The notes under the pieces: generated by a model
Told to the model about the DNA's origin: nothing
The model's input: only the letters and a program-made list of their open reading frames with translations
Database searches by the model: none
Program-made: the position numbers and the translations under genes
Source of the DNA: Leptolyngbyaceae cyanobacterium M65_K2018_010
GTDB lineage: Bacteria; Cyanobacteriota; Cyanobacteriia; Phormidesmidales; Phormidesmidaceae
Assembly (NCBI GenBank): GCA_015295885.1
Contig: DVEE01000334.1
Coordinates: 1-12,293 of the forward strand
Length of the DNA stretch: 12,293 nucleotides
Direction of reading: 5' to 3'
Shown: positions 6,569 through 12,293 of the stretch, one piece after another
Numbering within the stretch: position 1 is the first letter of the stretch
Layout: the number at the start of each line of letters is the position of its first letter

Positions 6569-6619
6569 TAGGGTTTACCCTAGCGGGACCTTACCCTAGC
6601 TTTAGTCTAAGGGAAAGTG
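6569..6619 (-). other. Repeat/inverted-repeat leader between rplO and secY
   Basis: TTACCCTAGC occurs at 6575-6584 and 6591-6600 (16-base period). TAGGG (6569-6573) can pair with the first CCCTA (6578-6582) around a TTTA loop, or with the second copy (6594-6598). Nearby CTAAGGG gives a further partial complement. Alternative structures upstream of the secY RBS are therefore possible, but no T-rich terminator tail is present. Confidence 0.35.
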
Positions 6620-6630
6620 ACCGGACTCAA

Positions 6631-7077
6631 CTAGGCCAGCACTTCGCAGGTGCCCCCTGCGGCTTCAATTTTGCTCTTGGCCGATTGGGTGAAGGCAGCA
6701 GCCTTGACGTTCAAGGCAACGGACAGATCGCCATCACCGAGTACCTTCAGGGGGCCATCGTTGGCGGTGAGAATGCCTGCCTCCAATAAGGATTCCAGAG
6801 AAACTTCCGTCCCCTTGGGCAAGTCGGCCAGAGCCTTGACGTTAATAATGGTGTACCGCTTTGGGTTGACTAAGGGAAAATGCTTCAACTTAGGAATGCG
6901 CCGGTAGAGGGGCATCTGACCCCCTTCAAAACCAGGTCGGGTACCCCGCCCAGAGCGAGATTTTTGACCTCGCATTCCGAAGCCACAGCTAGCCCCCTGG
7001 CCGGCGGAAATGCCGCGACCGACCCGCCGCCGCCGGTGCTTAGAGCCTGATTGGGGTTGTGCGTCGTTAAGTCTCAT
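6631..7077 (-). CDS. rplO: 50S ribosomal protein L15 (uL15)
   Basis: Large-subunit protein binding 23S rRNA and assembling late. The 148-residue product starts MRLNDAQPQSGSKHRRRRVG and has the glycine- and arginine-rich extended N-terminal arm (about 10-50), with GRGISAGQGASCGFGMRGQ typical of L15. A globular C-terminal domain follows, including YTIINVKALADLPKGT and ending in GGTCEVLA. Length matches the family. The ATG at 7077 is 22 bases downstream of the rpsE stop, with only a weak Shine-Dalgarno. rpmD (L30), which sits between rpsE and rplO in E. coli, is absent, as is normal in cyanobacteria. Confidence 0.97.
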   Translation of the reverse strand: MRLNDAQPQSGSKHRRRRVGRGISAGQGASCGFGMRGQKSRSGRGTRPGFEGGQMPLYRRIPKLKHFPLVNPKRYTIINVKALADLPKGTEVSLESLLEAGILTANDGPLKVLGDGDLSVALNVKAAAFTQSAKSKIEAAGGTCEVLA

Positions 7078-7099
7078 GGCCTAGTAAAGGTAAAAGGAA

Positions 7100-7621
7100 C
7101 TATACGTAAAGGTTTTCCACAGGAATGTCACGCTCCTCAGCTACTTCGGAGAAGGTGCGCAAAGCCGCTAGGGCATTGGCAGCGGCCCGAGCGTTATTGA
7201 GGGGGTTATTAGACCCTAATTGCTTAGCCAGCACATTACGCACCCCGGCCATCTCCAGGACGGTGCGAACGGCTCCCCCGGCAATTACCCCCGTACCGGG
7301 TGCGGCTGGACGCATGAAGACCTTGGCACCGCCCCCCACACCACTAGAGGGATGGGGAATGGAGTAGGAGCGGGTCAAGGGAACATCTACCAGGTGCTTT
7401 TTGCCATCGGCGACACCCTTTTTAACGGCACCGATCACATCACTGGCCTTGCCCACGCCGACGCCAACCTGGCCTTTCTCATTACCAATCACCACAATGG
7501 CCCGGAAGCTCAACTTTTTCCCTCCCTTAACCACTTTGGTGACGCGGCGAATCTGGACGACACGCTCTTGCCAGTCCGTTTTCTTTTCCTTAGTACGTGC
7601 TTCTTTGCGACGGTTTGCCAT
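7100..7621 (-). CDS. rpsE: 30S ribosomal protein S5 (uS5)
   Basis: Small-subunit protein at the back of the body, involved in decoding accuracy. The 173-residue product has a basic N-terminus (MANRRKEARTKEKK), then an N-terminal double-stranded-RNA-binding-like domain with GNEKGQVGVGVGKASDVIGA (47-66). A second domain with GTGVIAGGAVRTVLEMAGV follows, and then NNPLNNARAAANAL. All are S5 family signatures and the length is full. The ATG lies at 7621-7619 with a weak GGA-type ribosome site. The 65-base gap to rplR contains nothing notable. Confidence 0.97.
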   Translation of the reverse strand: MANRRKEARTKEKKTDWQERVVQIRRVTKVVKGGKKLSFRAIVVIGNEKGQVGVGVGKASDVIGAVKKGVADGKKHLVDVPLTRSYSIPHPSSGVGGGAKVFMRPAAPGTGVIAGGAVRTVLEMAGVRNVLAKQLGSNNPLNNARAAANALAALRTFSEVAEERDIPVENLYV

Positions 7622-7686
7622 GCTTATTCCAGCCCTATGAACATCAAACCAATTCAGGATTTACCCAACTTATACCCAAGCCCAGA

Positions 7687-8049
7687 CTACAGACCCAGTC
7701 CGGCTTCCCGGGCGGCCTCTGCCAAGGCAGCCACCCGACCGTGATATAGCTTGCCGCCTCGATCAAAAACTACCTGGGTAATGCCAGCCTGCAAGGCTCG
7801 CTCAGCCACCAATTTGCCCACCTGGGCCGCCGCTTCCTGGGTGGCCCCAGACTCGTCCGGTTTAAGCACATCGGGCTCAACCGTAGAGGCTGCCACCAGG
7901 GTGTGGTGGGCCGTATCATCAATGACTTGGGCGTAGATGTGCTGGTTCGACCGAAACACCGCCAAACGCGGCCGCTCTGGAGTGCCAACCACCCGTCTGC
8001 GAATGCGGGCGTGACGGCGACGGGTGACTTCTTTACGACTTGCTTTCAT
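7687..8049 (-). CDS. rplR: 50S ribosomal protein L18 (uL18)
   Basis: Large-subunit protein that binds 5S rRNA together with L5 in the central protuberance. The 120-residue product has the basic N-terminus MKASRKEVTRRRHARIRRRV, then GTPERPRLAVFRSNQHIYAQ and the C-terminal FDRGGKLYHGRVAALAEAAR. These segments are diagnostic for L18, and the length is normal. The start ATG is 3 bases after the rplF stop. A GGGAAG ribosome site lies in the last codons of rplF, so translation is likely coupled. Confidence 0.97.
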   Translation of the reverse strand: MKASRKEVTRRRHARIRRRVVGTPERPRLAVFRSNQHIYAQVIDDTAHHTLVAASTVEPDVLKPDESGATQEAAAQVGKLVAERALQAGITQVVFDRGGKLYHGRVAALAEAAREAGLGL

Positions 8050-8052
8050 GGT

Positions 8053-8592
8053 TTATTTCTTCCCTGACTTCCCAGCCTTGCGTCTAACCTGTTCACCAAA
8101 GTAGCGAACGCCCTTGCCCTTGTAGGGCTCGGGAGGCCGGCTAGCACGAATGCTAGCGGCAATGTTACCGACCAATTCCTTATCAATGCCGCTGATTATG
8201 ACGTTGGTATTATTTTCAACGGCAAACTCAATACCGGCGGGCGGCTCAAACACCACCGGGTGGCTGTAGCCCAAACTTAAATTCAGGTTCCGTCCCTGGA
8301 CCTGAGCCCGATAGCCAATGCCCTGAATCTCCAACCGTTTTTGGTAGCCATTGGCCACCCCTTCCACCATATTGGCGACCAGGGTACGGCAGAGGCCATG
8401 ACGCTCACGTGCCAGGCGGGAGTCATCTTTCCGATTGACCAGTAGGGTTTCGCCTTCCTGAACCACTTCAACGCCGGTAGGTAAGGTGCGGGAGAGTTCT
8501 CCCTTGGGGCCCTTGACCCGTACATCCTGGCCGTCAATCGTGATTGACACCTTAGCTGGGATCGGGATTGGCCGTTTGCCAATACGTGACAT
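8053..8592 (-). CDS. rplF: 50S ribosomal protein L6 (uL6)
   Basis: Large-subunit protein near the factor-binding site and sarcin-ricin loop. The 179-residue product begins MSRIGKRPIPIPAKVSI, has two repeated alpha/beta domains, and carries the family signature PEPYKGKGVRY (154-164) before a basic tail. Length is normal. The ATG at 8592 is preceded by TTAGGAG with about 9-base spacing. The 72-base gap from rpsH contains only a short possible GC hairpin (CCGC/GCGG) and no convincing signal. Confidence 0.97.
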   Translation of the reverse strand: MSRIGKRPIPIPAKVSITIDGQDVRVKGPKGELSRTLPTGVEVVQEGETLLVNRKDDSRLARERHGLCRTLVANMVEGVANGYQKRLEIQGIGYRAQVQGRNLNLSLGYSHPVVFEPPAGIEFAVENNTNVIISGIDKELVGNIAASIRASRPPEPYKGKGVRYFGEQVRRKAGKSGKK

Positions 8593-8664
8593 GATGCAAA
8601 ACTCCTAATTCCTGAGCACTCAATGGGGGATGTCGTCGGACTCGAAACCGCCAGTGATAGCGGC

Positions 8665-9066
8665 CTACCACACGTAGCAAAGCACTTCACCGCCAATCCC
8701 CTGCCGACGGGCATCGCGGTCGGTCATGATGCCGCTGGAGGTAGAGATAATGGCAATGCCAATACCACCCAACACTCGGGGCAGTTCCTTACGGTTAGAG
8801 TAAACGCGCAAACCAGGCTTGCTGACGCGAGTGAGATTGCGAATAATCGGCTGTCGGGTTTTGCCCTTGTACTTCAGGGCAATGACCAACTGGGGCCGTC
8901 CCGCTTCGGTGGTCTCAGAGAAATCGGTGATAAACCCTTCGTCCTTGAGCACCTTGGCAATACTCCGGGTCATCCGGGTAGAGGGAATACTCACGGTTTG
9001 GTGCCGCGCCAAGTTCGCATTCCGAATGCGAGTCAGCATATCCGCAATTGTGTCGTTAGCAGCCAT
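8665..9066 (-). CDS. rpsH: 30S ribosomal protein S8 (uS8)
   Basis: Primary 16S rRNA-binding protein of the small-subunit platform (helix 21). In E. coli it also represses the spc operon by binding mRNA near rplE. The 133-residue product starts MAANDTIADMLTRIRNAN and ends with GIAIISTSSGIMTDRDARR and GGEVLCYVW, the classic S8 C-terminal RNA-binding signature. It directly follows rplE, 27 bases downstream, because rpsN is not in this cluster. Only a short AGGA lies close to the ATG. Confidence 0.97.
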   Translation of the reverse strand: MAANDTIADMLTRIRNANLARHQTVSIPSTRMTRSIAKVLKDEGFITDFSETTEAGRPQLVIALKYKGKTRQPIIRNLTRVSKPGLRVYSNRKELPRVLGGIGIAIISTSSGIMTDRDARRQGIGGEVLCYVW

Positions 9067-9093
9067 AGTCCTAATTTCGCGTATAAACCTGTG

Positions 9094-9639
9094 TTAGTTG
9101 TCCCGGAATGGCATACCCAATGCCTTCAGTAGGGCTCGCCCCTCTTCGTCGGTATTGGCGGTGGTCACAATGGTGATGTCCATACCGCGAATTTGATCGA
9201 TACTGTCGTAGTCAATTTCTGGAAAAATCAGCTGTTCCCGCAGGCCCAGGGTGTAGTTACCACGTCCATCAAAACTCTTGGGGCTAATGCCTCGGAAGTC
9301 ACGAATGCGGGGTAGAGCCAGATTGATCAGGCGGTTTAGAAAGGAATACATGCGATCCGAACGCAGGGTCACCATTACCCCGACGGGCATACCCTGGCGA
9401 ATTTTGAAACCGGCAATCGCCTTTTTAGCCCGAGTCACCACCGGACGTTGACCGGTAATCATCGCCAGTTCGTTCAGGGAAGATTCCAGGGCCTTAGCAT
9501 TCTGGGAGGCTTCACCCAAACCGCGATTCACGGTAACCTTTACCACCTTGGGCACCTGGTGAAGGTTTTCGTACTTGAACTGATCCATCAGTTTAGGTAC
9601 GACGGTTTCTTTGTAAAGAGTCTTAAGCTGGTCTGTCAT
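9094..9639 (-). CDS. rplE: 50S ribosomal protein L5 (uL5)
   Basis: Central-protuberance protein that binds 5S rRNA and contacts the P-site tRNA. The 181-residue product has the L5 landmarks: KYENLHQVPKVVKVTVNRGLG (from residue 22), then ITGQRPVVTRAKKAIAGFKIR, then the C-terminal GLREQLIFPEIDYDSIDQIRGMDITI. Length is typical of cyanobacteria. Translation starts at the ATG 9639-9637 with a weak GAG ribosome site. The 76-base leader from rplX carries a GC-rich hairpin, the equivalent of the place where E. coli spc mRNA is bound by S8. Confidence 0.97.
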   Translation of the reverse strand: MTDQLKTLYKETVVPKLMDQFKYENLHQVPKVVKVTVNRGLGEASQNAKALESSLNELAMITGQRPVVTRAKKAIAGFKIRQGMPVGVMVTLRSDRMYSFLNRLINLALPRIRDFRGISPKSFDGRGNYTLGLREQLIFPEIDYDSIDQIRGMDITIVTTANTDEEGRALLKALGMPFRDN

Positions 9640-9688
9640 GGATAGTCTCTGCTTCTTTCCTGGGCTGGGTCAGGAACACAACGGTAAG

Positions 9689-9713
9689 CGGGGAGCGAGG
9701 ACTCCCCGAGGGG
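9689..9713 (-). other. GC-rich hairpin with alternative pairing between rplX and rplE
   Basis: CGGGGAG (9689-9695) and CTCCCCG (9702-9708) form a perfect 7-bp stem around a 6-base loop. The right arm can instead form a compact hairpin with the following GGGG (9704-9707 with 9710-9713), so the two are mutually exclusive. It begins just after the rplX stop and about 50 bases before the rplE ATG. No T run follows, so a terminator is unlikely; an mRNA-processing or autoregulatory element is possible. Confidence 0.45.
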
Positions 9714-9715
9714 AA

Positions 9716-10066
9716 TTAGTCAATAATTTCGCCGGTCTTTTTCAGCATCCGCACCTTACGGCCGTCCTGGTTAAAGGTGTAAGCAACGCGGCTGGCCACC
9801 TTTTCCTTTTCCGAGTAAAGCATCACGTTAGAGCTGTGGATAGGAGCTTCCTGGGTCACAATTTGACCAGACTCGCCCTCCTGTTGGGGCTTAACGTGCT
9901 TGGTACGCAGGTTTACCCCTTTGACGATGACCTGGCTCTTCTTGGGATTCACGGAGAGAATTTCTCCCACCTTGCCCCGGTCGCGGCCCGCAATCACCTG
10001 CACCATGTCGCCCTTGCGAACGTGCATTTTGTACCGAACCGGCTTGTTAGATGTCGATGTCGCCAT
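9716..10066 (-). CDS. rplX: 50S ribosomal protein L24 (uL24)
   Basis: Early-assembly large-subunit protein near the exit tunnel. The 116-residue product holds a KOW motif region (KGDMVQVIAGRDRGKVGEIL, 19-38), then VIVKGVNLRTKHVKP, then a C-terminal domain with SNVMLYSEKEKVASRVAYTF, all L24 landmarks. The ATG overlaps the rplN stop by one base (TAATG). A good GGAGG ribosome site lies 7 bases upstream, inside the last codons of rplN, so it is both coupled and able to initiate by itself. Confidence 0.97.
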   Translation of the reverse strand: MATSTSNKPVRYKMHVRKGDMVQVIAGRDRGKVGEILSVNPKKSQVIVKGVNLRTKHVKPQQEGESGQIVTQEAPIHSSNVMLYSEKEKVASRVAYTFNQDGRKVRMLKKTGEIID

Positions 10067-10431
10067 TACAAAACCTCCGGTGCCAGGGACACAATCTTGG
10101 TAAAGTTCTTGTCGCGCAGTTCCCGGGCGACGGGACCGAACACGCGAGTGCCCCGGGGATTACCATCGTTATTGATAATCACGGCGGCGTTGTCATCGAA
10201 GCGGATACTCATGCCGCTGGAGCGGCGTAGCCCTTTCTTAGTACGCACCACCACGGCCCGCACCACGTCCGACTTTTTCACCGCCATGTTGGGGATGGCA
10301 TCCTTGACCACGGCGATGATCACATCGCCCACGCCAGCGTAGCGACGGTTCCCCCCCAGGACGCGAATACACATCAGCTTACGAGCGCCGCTGTTATCGG
10401 CCACATTCAGATAGGTTTCCTGTTGAATCAT
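10066..10431 (-). CDS. rplN: 50S ribosomal protein L14 (uL14)
   Basis: Large-subunit protein at the intersubunit bridge with 16S helix 14. The 121-residue product starts MIQQETYLNVADNSGARKLM and contains GVGDVIIAVVKDAIPNMAVKKSD, VVVRTKKGLRR, then DDNAAVIINNDGNPRGTRVFGPVARELR near the C-terminus, which is the L14 signature. Length is full. It begins 12 bases after the rpsQ stop and overlaps the rplX start at its own stop codon. Confidence 0.97.
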   Translation of the reverse strand: MIQQETYLNVADNSGARKLMCIRVLGGNRRYAGVGDVIIAVVKDAIPNMAVKKSDVVRAVVVRTKKGLRRSSGMSIRFDDNAAVIINNDGNPRGTRVFGPVARELRDKNFTKIVSLAPEVL

Positions 10432-10443
10432 TGTCTTACCCTG

Positions 10444-10695
10444 CTAGGCCTCTGCCGCTCGATTCACAATATCCGCCACTACCCAACGCTTGGTGCGGCT
10501 AAGAGGGCGGGTCTCACGGATGCGAACGCGATCGCCCTCCTGACAGGCATTTTCCTCATCGTGAGCCTTATAGCGCTTGGTGCGTACCACAATCTTGCCG
10601 TACTTGGGATGGGCGGTGCGACTTTCTACCGCAACCACGACGGTTTTATCCATCTTGTTGCTGACCACCATCCCGACTCGTTCTTTAACCGCCAT
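10444..10695 (-). CDS. rpsQ: 30S ribosomal protein S17 (uS17)
   Basis: Primary 16S rRNA-binding protein with an OB fold. The 83-residue product starts MAVKERVGMVVSNKMDKTVVV and contains SRTAHPKYGKIVVRTKRYKAHDE, then GDRVRIRETRPLSRTKRW, the S17 signature region. Length is normal. The ATG at 10695 follows a purine-rich ribosome site (GAGGAAGGAAATCAAG) in the 16-base gap after rpmC. Confidence 0.97.
   Translation of the reverse strand: MAVKERVGMVVSNKMDKTVVVAVESRTAHPKYGKIVVRTKRYKAHDEENACQEGDRVRIRETRPLSRTKRWVVADIVNRAAEA
10528..10535. repeat. HIP1 octamer in rpsQ
   Basis: Exact GCGATCGC in the codons for the conserved Gly-Asp-Arg of S17 (EGDRVRIRE). Confidence 0.9.
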
Positions 10696-10711
10696 CTTGA
10701 TTTCCTTCCTC

Positions 10712-10966
10712 CTAGGCTGATACCGATTCTGCTGCAGCCGTCGACGTAGACCCCGATGGGGTGGCGGCCAGTTGGCGCTCTCGCTGTACTGTCATCAGCT
10801 GGGCCAAACGGTGGCGGGCATGCTTAAACTGATGCACCTCTTTATCCAGTTGACGGGTTGCTTTTTTAAATCGCAGTTGAAACAGTTCGCGCTTGGTTTC
10901 AACAATGGCCTCGAGCAGGTCTTCATCGCTTAAACGGCGAGCCTCACTGATTTTAGGTAGGGCCAT
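10712..10966 (-). CDS. rpmC: 50S ribosomal protein L29 (uL29)
   Basis: Small helical large-subunit protein beside the tunnel exit, part of the docking area for targeting factors. The 84-residue product has the L29 core: LSDEDLLEAIVETKRELFQLR, FKKATRQLDKEVHQFKHARHRLAQLMTV. A low-complexity Ala/Ser/Thr tail follows (about 68-84), making it longer than the usual 60-75 residues. The ATG at 10966 is 4 bases after the rplP stop. Its GGAGG ribosome site lies in the last rplP codons, so the two are likely coupled. Confidence 0.96.
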   Translation of the reverse strand: MALPKISEARRLSDEDLLEAIVETKRELFQLRFKKATRQLDKEVHQFKHARHRLAQLMTVQRERQLAATPSGSTSTAAAESVSA

Positions 10967-10970
10967 AACC

Positions 10971-11390
10971 TCAAGCCTCCTTACTGTCTCTAACGATAAA
11001 TTTGGTCTTAAAAGGTAACTTGAAGGCGGCTAGGCGCATCGCTTCTCGAGCCGTTGCTTCGGGCACACCGGCAATTTCAAAAATAATCCGACCCGGCTTC
11101 ACCACCGCTACCCAAAACTCGGGGTTGCCCTTACCCGAACCCATCCGGGTTTCCGCCGGGCGCATGGTTACCGGCTTATCGGGAAAGACCCGAATCCAAA
11201 TTTTGCCACCCCGACGAACGTAGCGGGTCATGGCCCGCCGGGCCGCTTCAATCTGGCGAGAAGTTAACCAGCAGGGCTCCGTCGCCTGCAGGGCGAAATC
11301 CCCAAAGCTGATATCACTGCCCCGTTGAGCCATCCCGCGCATACGCCCGCGATGCTGCTTGCGAAATTTAGTTCGTTTTGGACTAAGCAT
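10971..11390 (-). CDS. rplP: 50S ribosomal protein L16 (uL16)
   Basis: Late-assembling large-subunit protein that organises the A-site region near the peptidyl-transferase centre. The 139-residue product starts MLSPKRTKFRKQHRGRMRG and contains GDFALQATEPCWLTSRQIEAAR, RGGKIWIRVFPDKPVTMRPAETRMGSGKG (60-88), and the C-terminal AFKLPFKTKFIVR. These are standard L16 signatures and the length is normal. It lies 61 bases downstream of rpsC and 4 bases before rpmC. Confidence 0.97.
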   Translation of the reverse strand: MLSPKRTKFRKQHRGRMRGMAQRGSDISFGDFALQATEPCWLTSRQIEAARRAMTRYVRRGGKIWIRVFPDKPVTMRPAETRMGSGKGNPEFWVAVVKPGRIIFEIAGVPEATAREAMRLAAFKLPFKTKFIVRDSKEA

Positions 11391-11436
11391 GGATCGGCAC
11401 TCGTCAATTCACAGGTCAAAATCAATCGGAGAAGTT

Positions 11437-11451
11437 ATCGCCCAGGGCGAT
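11437..11451 (-). other. Short perfect hairpin at the rpsC-rplP junction
   Basis: ATCGCC (11437-11442) pairs with GGCGAT (11446-11451) around a three-base loop, immediately after the rpsC stop codon (11454-11452). There is no T run, so it is not an intrinsic terminator. It could protect or separate rpsC mRNA ends; chance is possible given its size. Confidence 0.35.
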
Positions 11452-12186
11452 TCAGGCCTCGTTAGAACGGTCTTCAAACTGCTGACGCCGGCGAGGCGGA
11501 CGGCGCCGGGGTTGAGCATTGGCTGGGGTGGCCATGACCTCCTCTTGGCCAGGGATAATCTCACCCTTAAATATCCATACCTTGATGCCCAGGATGCCGT
11601 AGGTAGTCTGAGCGGTAGCGTAGGCATAATCGACATCCGCCCGTAGGGTATGGAGGGGCACACGGCCTTCCCGGGTCCACTCCGTACGGGCAATTTCAGC
11701 CCCGTTCAAACGGCCACTGACCTGGATTTTGATGCCTTCTACCCCAGCTCGCTGGGCCCGCTGAATGGCTTGACGCACAACCCGGCGAAAAGACACCCGG
11801 CGCTCCAACTGTTGAACAATGTACTCCGCCACTAGGGCGGCATCCGCATCCACTCGGTTGACTTCCACCACGTTGACGCGAATTTGTCGGCTGGGATCCT
11901 TGAGCAACTTCTGCAGCCCCACCCGCAGGGATTCAATACCGGCCCCGCCCCGACCTACGACCACCCCAGGACGGGCCGTGCGTACTTCCAGATCGATTTG
12001 ATCGGCCTTACGCTCAATGCGAATATCAGCAATCCCCGCATTGTTCAGGGTTTTCTGTACGTACTCACGGATGCGCTGATCCTCTTGCAGCAGCTCAGGA
12101 TAACGCCGACCCTCGGCGAACCAACGCGAGCGATGCTCTTGAACCACGCCAAGGCGAAATCCAGTTGGATGAATCTTGTGTCCCAC
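11452..12186 (-). CDS. rpsC: 30S ribosomal protein S3 (uS3)
   Basis: Small-subunit head protein at the mRNA entry site, part of the ribosomal helicase. The 244-residue product starts MGHKIHPTGFRLGV and has a type II KH domain with RPGVVVGRGGAGIESL (72-87, GRGG loop). The C-terminal S3 domain includes GIKIQVSGRLNGAEIAR and ends near KVWIFKGEII. A 28-residue basic, arginine/proline-rich tail (217-244) follows. The start is GTG (12186-12184) with a GAGGG ribosome site 7 bases upstream. No ATG gives the conserved N-terminus. Confidence 0.97.
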   Translation of the reverse strand: MGHKIHPTGFRLGVVQEHRSRWFAEGRRYPELLQEDQRIREYVQKTLNNAGIADIRIERKADQIDLEVRTARPGVVVGRGGAGIESLRVGLQKLLKDPSRQIRVNVVEVNRVDADAALVAEYIVQQLERRVSFRRVVRQAIQRAQRAGVEGIKIQVSGRLNGAEIARTEWTREGRVPLHTLRADVDYAYATAQTTYGILGIKVWIFKGEIIPGQEEVMATPANAQPRRRPPRRRQQFEDRSNEA

Positions 12187-12253
12187 GAACTAACCCTCTG
12201 CAAAACGGTGCTGAATGACAAACGTAATCCGGTCTAGAAGCTGGAATAGAACC

Positions 12254-12293
12254 CTACTCTTCGGCGGGGGCCACAGCGATGGTGATATGGCAG
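12254..12293 (-). CDS. rplV: 50S ribosomal protein L22 (uL22), C-terminal end only
   Basis: Only the last 12 full codons and the TAG stop (12256-12254) lie in the window. They read CHITIAVAPAEE, which matches the end of cyanobacterial L22 (HITIAVAP). Its position just before rpsC is the invariant S10-cluster order. The gene is cut by the window edge, not broken. The 67-base gap to rpsC shows only the rpsC ribosome site. Confidence 0.85.
   Translation of the reverse strand, partial: CHITIAVAPAEE

Noticed and set aside
7113..7121. TTTTCCACA, a cyanobacterial-type DnaA box
   Set aside because: Single copy inside the conserved C-terminal codons of rpsE; coding sequence explains it.
8648..8663. 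Short CCGC/GCGG hairpin between rpsH and rplF
   Set aside because: A four-base stem without tail or repeat partner; expected by chance in this composition.
9835..9843. Near-consensus DnaA box TGTGGATAG
   Set aside because: One mismatch, isolated, within conserved rplX codons.
9638..10342. Long + strand open frame (234 codons) opposite rplX and rplN
   Set aside because: Antisense shadow of two conserved ribosomal genes, with no family resemblance or ribosome site.

Overview
This is a cyanobacterial chromosomal segment. The ribosomal proteins, SecY, adenylate kinase and IF-1 all read as cyanobacterial forms. The S10/spc gene order is the one expected in cyanobacteria: no rpsN between rplE and rpsH, and no rpmD between rpsE and rplO. 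Eight exact copies of the HIP1 octamer GCGATCGC, typical of many cyanobacteria, occur in 12.3 kb. The base composition is moderately GC-rich. Genus and species cannot be read from the sequence.

Region 1 (14-4104, + strand) is metabolic. It starts with a complete flavoprotein subunit of succinate dehydrogenase/fumarate reductase of the B. subtilis-like type. After a 97-base gap with a possible stem-loop come an enolase-superfamily dipeptide epimerase and a DUF1611 P-loop protein, which overlap by 20 bases. An epimerase/DUF1611 pair matches the DgcA-DgcN route described for D-glutamate use in other bacteria (D-Glu to N-acetyl-D-Glu to N-acetyl-L-Glu). Murein dipeptide epimerisation is the alternative role for the epimerase.

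Region 2 (4139-12293, - strand) is the 3' two thirds of the S10/spc ribosomal supercluster. In transcription order it holds rplV (3' end only), rpsC, rplP, rpmC, rpsQ, rplN, rplX, rplE, rpsH, rplF, rplR, rpsE, rplO, secY, adk and infA. Gaps are mostly 0-100 bases, with start/stop overlaps at rplN-rplX (TAATG) and secY-adk (TAGTG). The cluster stops at infA, which faces the DUF1611 gene 34 bases away. The usual continuation (rpmJ, rpsM, rpsK, rpoA, rplQ) is absent here.

The least ordinary stretch is the roughly 300-base gap between adk and infA. It holds two perfect DnaA boxes (TGTGGATAA on the + strand) inside a 14-base direct repeat of 17-base period, just upstream of the infA Shine-Dalgarno. 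It also holds two sets of complementary CCCTGG/CCAGGG segments. infA itself most likely starts at a TTG codon. Other candidate RNA structures lie between rplX and rplE, between rplO and secY, and between rpsC and rplP. No mobile elements, CRISPR arrays, tRNAs or rRNAs were seen. Apart from these regulatory candidates and the DgcA/DgcN-like pair, the window is conserved housekeeping sequence.
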